Made by a program: the position numbers and the translations under genes. From contig JAHDEC010000013.1 in the NCBI GenBank assembly GCA_020629035.1, forward strand, positions 1 through 64,000: 64,000 bases of DNA, given 5' to 3'. Positions 42,595-53,300 of the stretch are shown one piece after another. Source of the stretch: Saprospiraceae bacterium. Lineage in GTDB: Bacteria; Bacteroidota; Bacteroidia; Chitinophagales; Saprospiraceae. The stretch's first letter is position 1. The number at the start of each line of letters is the position of its first letter. Below the pieces are notes generated by a model, which saw nothing but the letters and a program-made list of their open reading frames with translations, made no database searches and was not told where the DNA came from.

Positions 42595-45500
42595 TTATCG
42601 AAGCAAGGTAATCAGTCCATAAATAAACCTTCGTTCTAGTGCCTCTTGGGTATCACAATTTGCATCTGGGCTTTGGAGATCTAAAGTAAAGTAATAACTT
42701 CCTTCAGGTATTGGATTGTTAGTATTCATGTAGGTACCACACCAATCATCTAGATATGGTTGTGCTCTATAAACAGGCTGACCCCAGCGATTAAAAATGA
42801 CGATTTTATTGCAAGGATAATCAGACAAAAAATCACTGACATATTCAGATATAAGCATGTGATCATTTATACCATCTTGATTACAACTTAGCACAAATTC
42901 TACATAACCATCAATGGACTTATTTATGGTCCATGTACTTGTTGTACAAAGATCACAATCATCGAAACATAACTCGAAAGTAATCTGAGCAATAGATTCC
43001 ACATTCTGGTTAAACTCTACTTCAAAGTGCCCAATTAGTGCTAACTCATCAATCGAAATAATTTTGTCCTGATCATAATCTAACACACTGATATCAAAGT
43101 CTAAGAATTGATTATAATTGACACCTTCTAGGACATTAATAATCATGGTTGATTCTGTAGTAAAAGTATCTCTTGACGGCAAGTTAAAACTGTCTACATA
43201 GCTTAGGTTCACCATGATTATACTATCACAATAATCGACTGCATCCAAGACAATTTCTCCAGTTAGCAAATCTTTATTAAATACTTGTCCTCCTATCCCA
43301 ATTTCTTCATCCCCACAGATAATGGCTTCATAAGTACTGGAAATGTCGTCCTTAATGGAAAGCGTAATATTTAAAAGACTATCACAGCTTGGAAAAGCCA
43401 TGCTTTGTAACATTTGTGTTATTTGGAATGGTCCCTCTTCTTCAAAAGTGATGGTTTCTCCATTTATCATTAGACTCTCACCAGGACAACCTTCAAAAGT
43501 TATATAGCTCTCGATAGTCTCCCCTATGCTTAAATCGACATGTACTATACTATCACAACCTTGAGCATTCATATTGGCCAATGTTACGACTCCTGATAAA
43601 TTATCTGCATTAAATATTATACCTCCAATCTCAATTTCTTCCCCTTCGCAGATGGAATCTATATAATCAAAAGTAGTATCTTTTAATGCGGTAATATTGA
43701 CGGTTAAAATACTATCACATCCTGGATGTTCCACACTTGATAAAACCATCGTTTCCATACTAGGACCAGACGCCGTGACTATAATAATTTCTCCACCTAC
43801 CATGATCTCATCACCAATACAAGCCTCAAAGTCTACACTTTCTTTAATCTCATCTAAGATCTGCAGATCTAGCATAATAATGCTGTCACAGCCGCTGCTT
43901 GTCTCTAATTCGATTTCAAAAAAACCTGCTTCATCAAAAGTTTCATTTCCGATTTCTATACTTCCTCCAAAACAGAGTGTTTCCTGCACATCTAGGCTAA
44001 AGCTATTTGCAATAACCACGTTAACTACATTGGTATCCATAGGACAGTTTTCTTCACCAACTATATAATGAAAGTAATATGAACCAGCATTCAAGGATGC
44101 TATATCTACTGCCAATGGATCTGATAAATCTAAACCTGTATTAAGCGGATCATCCCAATAGCCATTTAGATCAGCATTGGACAATAATGCGCTCAGATTT
44201 ATGGTTTCGGAAGCAGTACAAAAATTCCCTTCTTGAGACTGTCCTGCATCTACTTCTGGACATCCACAGCTCGGGTCTTGAATGTCACCCACGATGGTCC
44301 AATTCAAATTATTAATCAAGCCATTTCTACCTACTTCATCGCAGTAAACCAAGTTTAATGCTCCTAATAGTATATCATCTGGTGTATTACTGCTCAAAGA
44401 CCAAGCTAATAAGGTAGATTCATAATTAGATGTAGACATTCCACAATCATCCAACATACCGGTTGCTTCACTCAAGTTGGATAAATCCCAAAATTCTAAA
44501 GACTGATTAAAGCTTATAGCATTTGAAAACATGAAAGCACAATTCTCCCAATTTTGCGTGTTCCATCCTGATAGATCTCGCTTAAAATTAGTAGCATTGG
44601 CAAACATAAAAGAAACATCTCTCACATTACTTACATCCCAATCAGCTATTTCACCATCAAAGTTTAAAGCATCTGAAAACATCCCACTCATATTTTCTGC
44701 GCTACTAAGATCCCAATTATTTAATGACCGATTGTAGTTAGATGCTCCGGAAAACATGTTCGAAAAGTCTTGTACATTCGAAACATCCCAAGCATTGAGA
44801 TCAGGACTAAAGCCAAAGCAATTAACAAACATGCTATCCATGCGGCTAACCTTTGATGTGTTCCAATTACCTATATCACGATTAAATAAATTGGCTTCAT
44901 GAAACATAAAGCTCATATCTTCCACATTTCCTGTATCCCAAGTATCAATGGGCTGGTTAAACGAACCAGCACCCGAAAACATCATAGACATATTACTAAT
45001 CGTTGACATAGACCAGTCATTTAGATTCCCAGTGAAATTTATTGCATTTTGGAAGCTACCAATTGCCAAATTCGCACCCTCTAAATTGGGCACATCATTG
45101 GCAGAAAAATTTAATAGATTACTGCAAGCATTAAACATATAGCTTAAGTCTAGCCACTCTATATCACCCCATTGAGTTACATCAATCAGTTTATCATTAT
45201 CTACAATATTTTGATGATTTAGATGAGGAAAATCTCCTCGAATGGCAATTTCATAAGTCCCTATTTCACAATAAGTATGAAATGCATCACCTGTCAAACC
45301 TAGATCATCAAAAATGCCGTCATTTTCCCAGTCAACATCATAGTTATAAGCATAACTTGGATTGGTAGGTATAGTTACACAGGCCTCACAACTTGTTCCA
45401 TTGTTGTCCGTCTTCCACCGACTAATCCAAGGTTTTTGCGCGCATGCGCGCTGATCCCCATTTATTATCCAGGATTTATCCTGAAGCAAAATATTACGTC

Positions 45501-48500
45501 CTGTTTCATCACAATAACTTAAAGTATTAGCTCCTAACTCAAGATCAGAAGGTGTATTATTGTTGACAGCCCAAGCGTTCAGCGTAGACTCATAATTTTG
45601 TTGGGACATGCCACAGAAATCTAACATAAACTCTAGTCCATCCGGTTGATTTGGGTTATTGCTTATGCTACTCAAATCCCAGGTTGCTAAATCTTGATTA
45701 AAAGAATCTGCCCCTTCAAACATATAGGACATATTTTCCACGGAAGACACATCCCAGGTATTTAAATCTTGATTGAAAGAGGGAGCATATAAAAACATGT
45801 TTGCCATATTGGTAACATTTGCAACTTCCCAGTTGCTCAGATCTTGATTAAATTCGCCTGTGAGGGCAAACATAACTTCCATATTCTGGGCATTACTTAC
45901 ATCCCAATTATTTAATGGCTGATTAAAGGAAATTGCATCTTCAAACATATTATTAAACAACAAGCCAGCGCTTACATCCCATGTATTTAATGCTTGATTA
46001 AAACTTCTGGCACTGCTAAACATAAAACTGAAATCAAGCCCATTGCTTACATCCCAACTGCCAATAGCTTGGTTGAAATCAGTGGCTCCAAAAAAGATGT
46101 TACTGAAATCGCTAACCTGACTCACATCCCAATTAGCGATACTTTGATTAAAACTGGTTGCTCTAGCAAACATGCTTGACATAGTACTAAGCGATGATGT
46201 TTTCCATCCTGATATATCCGCATTAAAATTTGTTGCATCAGCAAACATCGAACTCATATCCTGTACTTGGCTTACGTCCCAATTGTTTAGCGATTGATTA
46301 AACTCAACAGCAAGATTAAACATACTTGACATATCATTTATATTGGCCACATCCCAGTGATCAATATCTTGATTAAAGCTACTGGCGCCATAGAACATGC
46401 TAGCTAGAGAATTTGCCTCTTGGAGAACTGGAGCATCTTCGGCAAAACTAACAACATTGGAACAACCAGCAAATGCCGATTCCATGCTTGACCAAACATT
46501 GCTGCCCCATTGGTCTATGCTCAGGAGCTTTTCTGCATCACCGGCTACATTAAAATAAATCCTTGGGAAAACACCCCGAATAGCCACTTGATAATTTCCT
46601 GAAACTCCATAATCATTAAGAGCATTAGCCGTTAATCCAAAGTCATCATAGACTCCATCATTTTCCCAATCGATATCGTAATTATAAATTTCCCCTGGAA
46701 AGGTCGGTATCTCCACACAGGTAGAACAACTTGAACCAGGGTTATCTGTTTTGAAGCTTACCATAAAAGCTTCTCCAACTGGAGAACCTAGGCATGAACA
46801 ATCTTCTTGGATAATATCATTTTCAGTAGTTAAATCGCCATCATCACATGGAGCACCAAGCGGTAAATCGCCATCACAAAATCGCATAAAATCTCCTTCC
46901 CAAGGAAGTAGTGGATTATTTAGGAAACTAACAAAAGGATCATTACAGTTTGTTATTAATTCAGGAGGGAAACACCCACTTAATTGATTGCTAGCACCAT
47001 TTAAAACTTGATAATTCTTATTAGCCAAGGAAGAAGGAATCAAACCACTGAATAAGTTTTCTTGCAATTCTACCGCTTCAAGATTAGCTAAAGAACCTAT
47101 CCATGTTGGGATATTCCCTTCTATAAGATTAGCACTAAGGTTTAAGCTGCTAAGATTTGTTAGCTCTGAAATTTCATCGGGCACTGAACCAACAAAGTTA
47201 TTTCCGGCTAAGTTTAGATGTTTAAGCGCACCTAAATCCTCTAAACCAGTGGGGAGACTTCCACCCAATAGATTACCGCTTAAATTTAGATTTTCCAATT
47301 GACTCAATTGACCTATGACACTAGGTATAAATCCTGATAGATTGTTACCGGGTCCTGTTGTAGGTTCACATGGATTAGCATTATTATTTAAATTAAGGCA
47401 GGTCACACAGCCATCGACATTGGTCTCCACACCAAACCAATCAGCTAGTACTTGAGTTGCACCCCAGTTAGTATTGTTAGTCCAGTTTTCACCATTTGTA
47501 GCTTCATACAAAATCATTAATATGCTGCTGTCCCGACTTATACAAGGCACTTCTTCAACAATTAGCGTAATGGTATAACTCGTAAGAATAAGTCTGTCTG
47601 CTTGCGGGTTAGTTATAAGCACATGGTAATCACCTGCATCACTAAGTTTTAAATATGGAATGGTAAGATTATTATTGCCAATGATGGTATCGTATAGAAC
47701 ATCGTCTTTAAACCAAGTATAGATATTATCATCAATTAACTCATCAAAGCCTAGTTCAACATCTAGCAAAGCCAATTGAGGTAATGTGATAGTTGTGTCT
47801 TTAAAAACCATAATCTGGTCTTGATAAAATACAGAATCCCACACTGAAGAACTGTTTTCAGCAATGACTGCCGCGTTGTTTGGTAAACCAGGTAATAAAT
47901 CTTCAAAAGTTAGGTGGTTTTCATTAATGCGTAAACTTTGAAGATTTGGACAATTTTGTGATAAATCCGATATCTCTTCGTCTAGCTGGTTGTTATATCC
48001 CGTTATGGTATGAATCAAAGGTGTGTTTTCAAAACTAGGAATCCCACCTTCGAGATTATTATTAAAAAAATATAACAGGCCCAACAAGGGTGTATTATTA
48101 AAATTAGGAAGCGTACCTGAGAGTAAATTATCATTTAGAAAAACACCTTGTATGTTAGGCATGTTGCTAAAATTTGGAATAGCTCCTGATAACTCGTTGT
48201 TACCTAATCCCAGTGTAGTTAGACTAGGCATAAAAGAGAAATCTGGAATAGAACCATTAATTTCATTGTAATGTAGCCCTAAGCTTTCCAATGCTGGCAT
48301 GCCTGAAAAATCAGCTAAAGGCCCTTTTATCTCATTATAACTAGCTCCAAATATTCTAAGCTTTGGTAAATCTGGAAAATTAGGAATCACACCTGTCAGT
48401 TGATTTCTATCAACAGAATAGGTTTCTAATTTTGGGCAATTTATGATATTAGGAATACTGCCTGTGATGTTATTAAATCCAGCTTGAAAAGCTTCAAGGT

Positions 48501-50172
48501 TTACTAAATTTGAAATATCAGGTAGAGTACCTGTTAATTCGTTTGATGAGCAGAGATAGTATCGTAGATTAGTCAATGAACCAATGGGCGGAATAGTCCC
48601 TGTATGTTGGTTATTATATAGATAAATATTTTCTATCGATTCGCAATATTGAAAGGTAGGAATGCTTCCATCTATCTCTGTGCTAAAGCAAGAAAAAGTA
48701 TGTAATGCAGGAAGATTTTGAAACTCAGGTAGTGGTTCTGTCAAAGGATTTCTCGCAAAGCTAATGCTTCTGACTTTCGGCATCCCGGTAAAATTAGGAA
48801 CTCCTCCAACTATTTCGTTATCGGACAAGGCTAGCAATAAAAGATTTGGTAATTGTAGATCAGGCATAAATCCACTTAGCTTATTTCCTGCGGTTCCGCT
48901 ATCTGTTAAAAAGTTTAAGTTACCATCTAGATCAATGGCTTCCACACAGCCATTAGGGCTTACCTTTATTCCATACCAAGTATCCATAGGCTGGTTTAAA
49001 TCCCAGGTAATGGTCCATTGATTCCCATTAGTATTGTTGTATAGACTGACTAATTCCAACGAATCTTGTAGGCGATTACAAATGGGAGATTCTACTTCAA
49101 AACAATCTGAAAATTCAGAAGTATTTCTATTAGTTGTTGCTGTTGCACTTAATAAGTCTCCTGAAAAATAGCCTAAAGCACTTAACGAATAAGTGCCATC
49201 TCCATTATCATTAGCAAAGCCAAGGGAAGTCTTGCCTTGGCAGGTATCACAAGCACTGACATTAGAAAACACCTCAACTATATCGGCAGGAAGAGTGGTT
49301 GATAATATAATTTCGTCCACTGTGGCAGAAAGAATAGTTGGCTTCGGCTGTTGATTATTCCCAGAAGGACCTAGATCAATTCCTTCTCCTCCATTGCACT
49401 CTATACTATTTTGGAGTATCTCAGTAGCTGTTACCTCCCCTACTAACCTAATTCCTTCTTCATCATGTTGTGCAATTTGGTTTTCTATTATTTGATTATT
49501 TTGGGTAGCACCATTTTCGATAATTTGCACACCTATATCTTGAGGACCATCTACCTCAATTCCATTAATATTATTATCAAAAATCGAGTTGTCTGAACCA
49601 CCATTTAAGATGACACCACTTTGATTATAAAAAATGGCATTATACTTAATTTCACAGCTATCTGTTCGATTTGCTTGTACTCCAATAGTATTATAAACAA
49701 TTCTATTGCTCATAATATTTATATGCTTAGCACCTTCACCTATTTGGAAAGCAGGCCCCTTAAAATTTCTTACATCAAGGTACCCAATTACAATATCTTG
49801 CACGCCTGCTGCGATTTCAAAACCAGCCGAAATATCCTCAATTAAAGCGCCATTAAGCCATATACTTCCGTGATCATCCGTACTTATTAAGAGCGAATCA
49901 TCGGTTATGGGTGGCAAAGGTGACTCAAGGAAAATTACATGAGGTCCTTCATCAGGAATGGAAAAGCTAATGCTATCTGGTCCAATATTGTTATTAGCAC
50001 AATTGATAGCCTCTCTTAAAGAACCTGGCCCACTATCATTTTTGTTTGTAACTACACAATTAATTAAAGATGCTTCTGTGAAATTGCTTGCCGGATTAGA
50101 TTCATCATTAGAGTTATCTAGCGATAGATTTACCATTAAAAATGAAAGACTTAGTATTAATATTCTGAACAT
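42595..50172 (-). CDS. Giant type B-sorted surface protein (2525 aa): beta-helix, LRR, Ig-like and two BspA/DUF285 blocks
   Basis: A signal peptide (FRILILSLSFLMVNLSLD) is followed by a beta-helix region (about 35-325: SGPGSLREAINCANN, many Asn turns), LRRs of about 23 residues (about 440-760, NxLSGxIPNFSxMP), an Ig-like domain (about 787-870), a plant-type LRR group (about 874-1080) with a CDDGDLTTENDIIQEDCSC element, two BspA-type DUF285 blocks (1139-1574 and 1577-1965) made of 24-25-residue units of FNQ-x-L-x-x-WDVS-x-V-x-x-M-x-x-MF type, repeated GCDSI beta modules (about 2060-2334) and a CHU_C/type B sorting domain (NKIVIFNRWGQPVY, WCGTYM, IPEGSYYFTLDL). It is probably a cell-surface adhesin exported by T9SS. 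The second of a pair of related giants downstream of PorP/SprF, it has its own -7 element. Confidence 0.88.
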   Translation of the reverse strand: MFRILILSLSFLMVNLSLDNSNDESNPASNFTEASLINCVVTNKNDSGPGSLREAINCANNNIGPDSISFSIPDEGPHVIFLESPLPPITDDSLLISTDDHGSIWLNGALIEDISAGFEIAAGVQDIVIGYLDVRNFKGPAFQIGEGAKHINIMSNRIVYNTIGVQANRTDSCEIKYNAIFYNQSGVILNGGSDNSIFDNNINGIEVDGPQDIGVQIIENGATQNNQIIENQIAQHDEEGIRLVGEVTATEILQNSIECNGGEGIDLGPSGNNQQPKPTILSATVDEIILSTTLPADIVEVFSNVSACDTCQGKTSLGFANDNGDGTYSLSALGYFSGDLLSATATTNRNTSEFSDCFEVESPICNRLQDSLELVSLYNNTNGNQWTITWDLNQPMDTWYGIKVSPNGCVEAIDLDGNLNFLTDSGTAGNKLSGFMPDLQLPNLLLLALSDNEIVGGVPNFTGMPKVRSISFARNPLTEPLPEFQNLPALHTFSCFSTEIDGSIPTFQYCESIENIYLYNNQHTGTIPPIGSLTNLRYYLCSSNELTGTLPDISNLVNLEAFQAGFNNITGSIPNIINCPKLETYSVDRNQLTGVIPNFPDLPKLRIFGASYNEIKGPLADFSGMPALESLGLHYNEINGSIPDFSFMPSLTTLGLGNNELSGAIPNFSNMPNIQGVFLNDNLLSGTLPNFNNTPLLGLLYFFNNNLEGGIPSFENTPLIHTITGYNNQLDEEISDLSQNCPNLQSLRINENHLTFEDLLPGLPNNAAVIAENSSSVWDSVFYQDQIMVFKDTTITLPQLALLDVELGFDELIDDNIYTWFKDDVLYDTIIGNNNLTIPYLKLSDAGDYHVLITNPQADRLILTSYTITLIVEEVPCISRDSSILMILYEATNGENWTNNTNWGATQVLADWFGVETNVDGCVTCLNLNNNANPCEPTTGPGNNLSGFIPSVIGQLSQLENLNLSGNLLGGSLPTGLEDLGALKHLNLAGNNFVGSVPDEISELTNLSSLNLSANLIEGNIPTWIGSLANLEAVELQENLFSGLIPSSLANKNYQVLNGASNQLSGCFPPELITNCNDPFVSFLNNPLLPWEGDFMRFCDGDLPLGAPCDDGDLTTENDIIQEDCSCLGSPVGEAFMVSFKTDNPGSSCSTCVEIPTFPGEIYNYDIDWENDGVYDDFGLTANALNDYGVSGNYQVAIRGVFPRIYFNVAGDAEKLLSIDQWGSNVWSSMESAFAGCSNVVSFAEDAPVLQEANSLASMFYGASSFNQDIDHWDVANINDMSSMFNLAVEFNQSLNNWDVSQVQDMSSMFADATNFNADISGWKTSSLSTMSSMFARATSFNQSIANWDVSQVSDFSNIFFGATDFNQAIGSWDVSNGLDFSFMFSSARSFNQALNTWDVSAGLLFNNMFEDAISFNQPLNNWDVSNAQNMEVMFALTGEFNQDLSNWEVANVTNMANMFLYAPSFNQDLNTWDVSSVENMSYMFEGADSFNQDLATWDLSSISNNPNQPDGLEFMLDFCGMSQQNYESTLNAWAVNNNTPSDLELGANTLSYCDETGRNILLQDKSWIINGDQRACAQKPWISRWKTDNNGTSCEACVTIPTNPSYAYNYDVDWENDGIFDDLGLTGDAFHTYCEIGTYEIAIRGDFPHLNHQNIVDNDKLIDVTQWGDIEWLDLSYMFNACSNLLNFSANDVPNLEGANLAIGSFQNAINFTGNLNDWSMSTISNMSMMFSGAGSFNQPIDTWDTGNVEDMSFMFHEANLFNRDIGNWNTSKVSRMDSMFVNCFGFSPDLNAWDVSNVQDFSNMFSGASNYNRSLNNWDLSSAENMSGMFSDALNFDGEIADWDVSNVRDVSFMFANATNFKRDLSGWNTQNWENCAFMFSNAISFNQSLEFWDLSNLSEATGMLDDCGMSTSNYESTLLAWSLSSNTPDDILLGALNLVYCDEVGRNGLINNLNWTIVGDIQDPSCGCPEVDAGQSQEGNFCTASETINLSALLSNADLNGYWDDPLNTGLDLSDPLAVDIASLNAGSYYFHYIVGEENCPMDTNVVNVVIANSFSLDVQETLCFGGSIEIGNETFDEAGFFEIELETSSGCDSIIMLDLQILDEIKESVDFEACIGDEIMVGGEIIIVTASGPSMETMVLSSVEHPGCDSILTVNITALKDTTFDYIDSICEGEEIEIGGIIFNADNLSGVVTLANMNAQGCDSIVHVDLSIGETIESYITFEGCPGESLMINGETITFEEEGPFQITQMLQSMAFPSCDSLLNITLSIKDDISSTYEAIICGDEEIGIGGQVFNKDLLTGEIVLDAVDYCDSIIMVNLSYVDSFNLPSRDTFTTESTMIINVLEGVNYNQFLDFDISVLDYDQDKIISIDELALIGHFEVEFNQNVESIAQITFELCFDDCDLCTTSTWTINKSIDGYVEFVLSCNQDGINDHMLISEYVSDFLSDYPCNKIVIFNRWGQPVYRAQPYLDDWCGTYMNTNNPIPEGSYYFTLDLQSPDANCDTQEALERRFIYGLITLLR
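44255..46760 (-). repeat. Two tandem BspA/DUF285 repeat blocks in the 2525-residue protein
   Basis: Each block opens with a cap (TDNPGSSCSTC, YNYDIDWENDGVYDDFGLT, FPRIYFN), continues with about 72-75-bp units of the MF-x-x-A-x-x-FNQ-x-x-x-x-WDVS type, and closes with an NYESTLLAWS, YCDEVGRN and WTIVGD cap. The two blocks are joined directly and are homologous to three blocks in the neighbouring giant. Confidence 0.85.
45438..45451. repeat. Perfect 14-bp GC-only-flanked palindrome inside the giant gene
   Basis: GCGCGCATGCGCGC reads identically on both strands. It lies within the coding sequence for GDQRACAQ at the join of the two BspA blocks, where paralogous joins read differently. It is strikingly GC- and CpG-rich in otherwise AT-rich DNA and contains two overlapping GCGC/GCGCGC sites. 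Confidence 0.8.
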
Positions 50173-50282
50173 TAAGGGTTCTAGCTTGGCCTTGTAAGAG
50201 AAATTATTTATAAATGTTAAATATAGCTAGCTTCTTAAATTTAACTTGCAAAAAATGATAGTATTTTATGCTAGCCATAGGT

Positions 50283-50290
50283 CAAATGTA
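50283..50290 (-). promoter_or_regulatory. -7 promoter element for the 2525-residue giant
   Basis: The minus strand reads TACATTTG, a perfect TAnnTTTG, 110 bp upstream of the ATG, in the 152-bp gap between the two giants. The second giant may therefore be transcribed separately from the porP operon. The gap also contains GCTAGC-type short repeats and no gene. Confidence 0.4.
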
Positions 50291-50324
50291 TTTTCAGCAA
50301 AGAAGGATAGAATCTGCGGACTAT

Positions 50325-53300
50325 CTATCGTAGTAAGGTTATCACTCCAAAAATAAATTCTCGCACATTTCCACTATCTGATGCGCAATTTGCATCAGGA
50401 CTTACCAAGTCCAAGGTAAAATAATAACTACCTTCTGGTATAGGTTTGTCAGTATTCATATAGGTGCCACACCAGTCGTTAGCGTATGGTTGTGCTTCAT
50501 AAACAGGTTGTCCCCAGCGATTGAAAATGATTATTTTATTACAAGGAAATTCTATTTCCAAATTTTCTATAAATTCGGACATAATCAGTCTATCATTCAC
50601 CCCATCACCGTTACAGGTCACTACTAGTTCTGTATATCCCGTAATCGTCTTATTTACATTCCAAATGACAGTGTCACAGATATTACACGTTTCATGGCAC
50701 ATTTCAAATTCAATACTTACGATGGATTCAACATTGGGAAAAAATTCAATATCAAATATCCCAAAGCTTGTTGTAGACTCTATGTTTAAAATCTTGTCTG
50801 TATCTATATTTATTGGTTCAATGGTGTAATTTAATTGCGGATCATAAATAGCATCTTCCAATAGATCAAGTGTGAGTATATTCCCTTCTACATTTGTTGA
50901 TCCGCCTACGAGTTGGATTGAATCAACATGTGTTAAGTCAACACGGATTAGGCTATCGCAGAAATTGGTAGATGGAACAGAAATATCGCCATTTGGGAAT
51001 TCTTTATCAAAGGTCATCCCACCAATTTCTAATTGTTCTTCTCCGCAAATAAAACCGGTAAAGTCCACTTCAATATCATCCTTGATATTCATCGTGATGA
51101 TTAATAAACTGTCACATCCGGGAAACTCAAGGCTTTCGAGAATTTGTGTTTCTTCATATGGTCCTACATCAGCAAACACAAAACTTTCTCCATTTGATAG
51201 ATAGATATCCCCAGGGCAACCAGAAACAGACCGATTACTAGTAATTTCAGGAAGCACGGTTAAATCTAATTGGATAGTACTATCACAATTTTCAATAGTT
51301 TTTAAAACTATGTCATACATCCCAGTAGCATCGAATGTCTCGGTTCCAACCGTTATAATCTCCCCGAAGCAAATGGTTTCTTCTTGCGGAATTTCATACA
51401 TTGGATGGATCGTGAAGTTCACCACATTTGTATCCATTGGACAAGCAACATCTCCGACAATATACCATACAAAGTAGTCACCTTCATCTAATGAGCCCAC
51501 ATCCACTAAAAACGGGTTTGTCAAAGCTAAACCTGTGGCTAATGGGTCCTCCCATCTTCCATTATTATCAAAGTTGAACATTTGGGCAAATAAATCGACT
51601 GATCCTTGGCCTTGGCAGTATTCGGCCGGGTTACTACCGCCGGCATCTACCATTGGACAGTCACAAGCTGGATCTTGACTATCTCCAGCAATTGTCCAAG
51701 CAAGGTCATTTATTAATTGATTTCTTCCTTCCTCGTCACAATAAACCAGGTTTAAAGCTCCCAAGTCAATGGCATTTGGTGTATTTGGGTTTTGTGACCA
51801 AGCTAGCAAAGTGGATTCATAATTTTCTACTGATAAGCCACAGTTGTCCAGCATAGACTCAGCACCACTCAAACTACTTAGATTCCAATTTCCTATACTT
51901 TGATCAAATGACGAAGCGCCATTGAATAGGTTACTCATTTCAAAGACTGAAGACACATTCCAATTGCTCAAGTCTTGATTAAAGGCACTTGCATTGAAAA
52001 ATAAAAATCCCATTTCTGTGACATTAGAAATATCCCAATTTTGTACATCTCCATTGAAATTTTCAGCATTGTTAAACATGCCATTCATGGTATTTAAACT
52101 CGATAGATTCCAGGTATCTAAGTCTTGATTAAATGCTGTAGCATTTTGAAACATAAAATTAGTACTTGACACAAGTGACATATCCCAATCACTTAAAGAC
52201 TGATTATATATACTTGCGTTTGAAAATAAGAAAGACATATCAGTGATATTCGATACATCCCAAGCATTAATGGTTTCGTTAAACGAAGTGCAAGAAGCAA
52301 AGGCACTTGACATATCGGTGACATTTGACACATCCCAACTATTTACATTAGCATTAAATGACAATGCACTATCAAAGATAAAAGACATGTCATTCACTTG
52401 AGAAAGATCAGGAACATCAGCAGCTAAGATATTCATGTTATCACAGTGGAAAAAAGACTTGTGCATACTCAACCATTCTATATCACCCCATTGATCAACT
52501 GAAATTAATTTATCGTTATCTTCTACGCCTGTATTAAAGAAAAGGTGAGGATAATTGCCTCTAATCGCTACCTGATAGGTACCAGCTGTAGTGTAATCGT
52601 GCGTAGCATCTCCAGTGATACCAAATTCGTCAAAAACACCATCATTTTCCCAGTCAATATCGTAGCTATATACATAATCTAGTGTATTTGCGGGAATGGT
52701 TAAACAAGTATTACATGAAGCACCAGAATTATCTGTTTTCCAAGTTGAAATAAAACTATTCTGGCTCAGGCTTGAGCAGTCTAATGTGTAGATATTAAAT
52801 TGTGATTCATCAATTAAGCATTCACCCACAGGGTCATCCCAACAACCAACCACACCATCTGAAAAAGTTTGAAAACCAAATTTCAATTGGCCTATAGATT
52901 CGCAATCTACTTGATTCGAAAAGTTAGGGGTTTGTAGAACAACACAAAATTCGACAGTGACTTGATCCATTCCAATTCCCCAACTTGTATTTGGTGTCCC
53001 ATCATTTACGCAATCAGAAGAACTCGTTGTCCAATACCAGCCGCCAGGTAATAAGTCACCCTGAGTAAGTGGCGGAGAACAAGGGCAAGTCTCACAAATT
53101 GTATTACATAATTGTAGTCTGCCTTGACTATCTGTGTAGGTACAAACATTATTTAATGTTTCTTGTAGGAGTACTCCTTCATACCAGCTTGCTTGTATAC
53201 CATTTCCAGTAATCTGCACATTTTGAGGATCGAAATCTGTCAAATCCCAGCCTTCAAAAAATGGTACTACGCCCATGAGCCATTCAACTCCTGATTCAGA

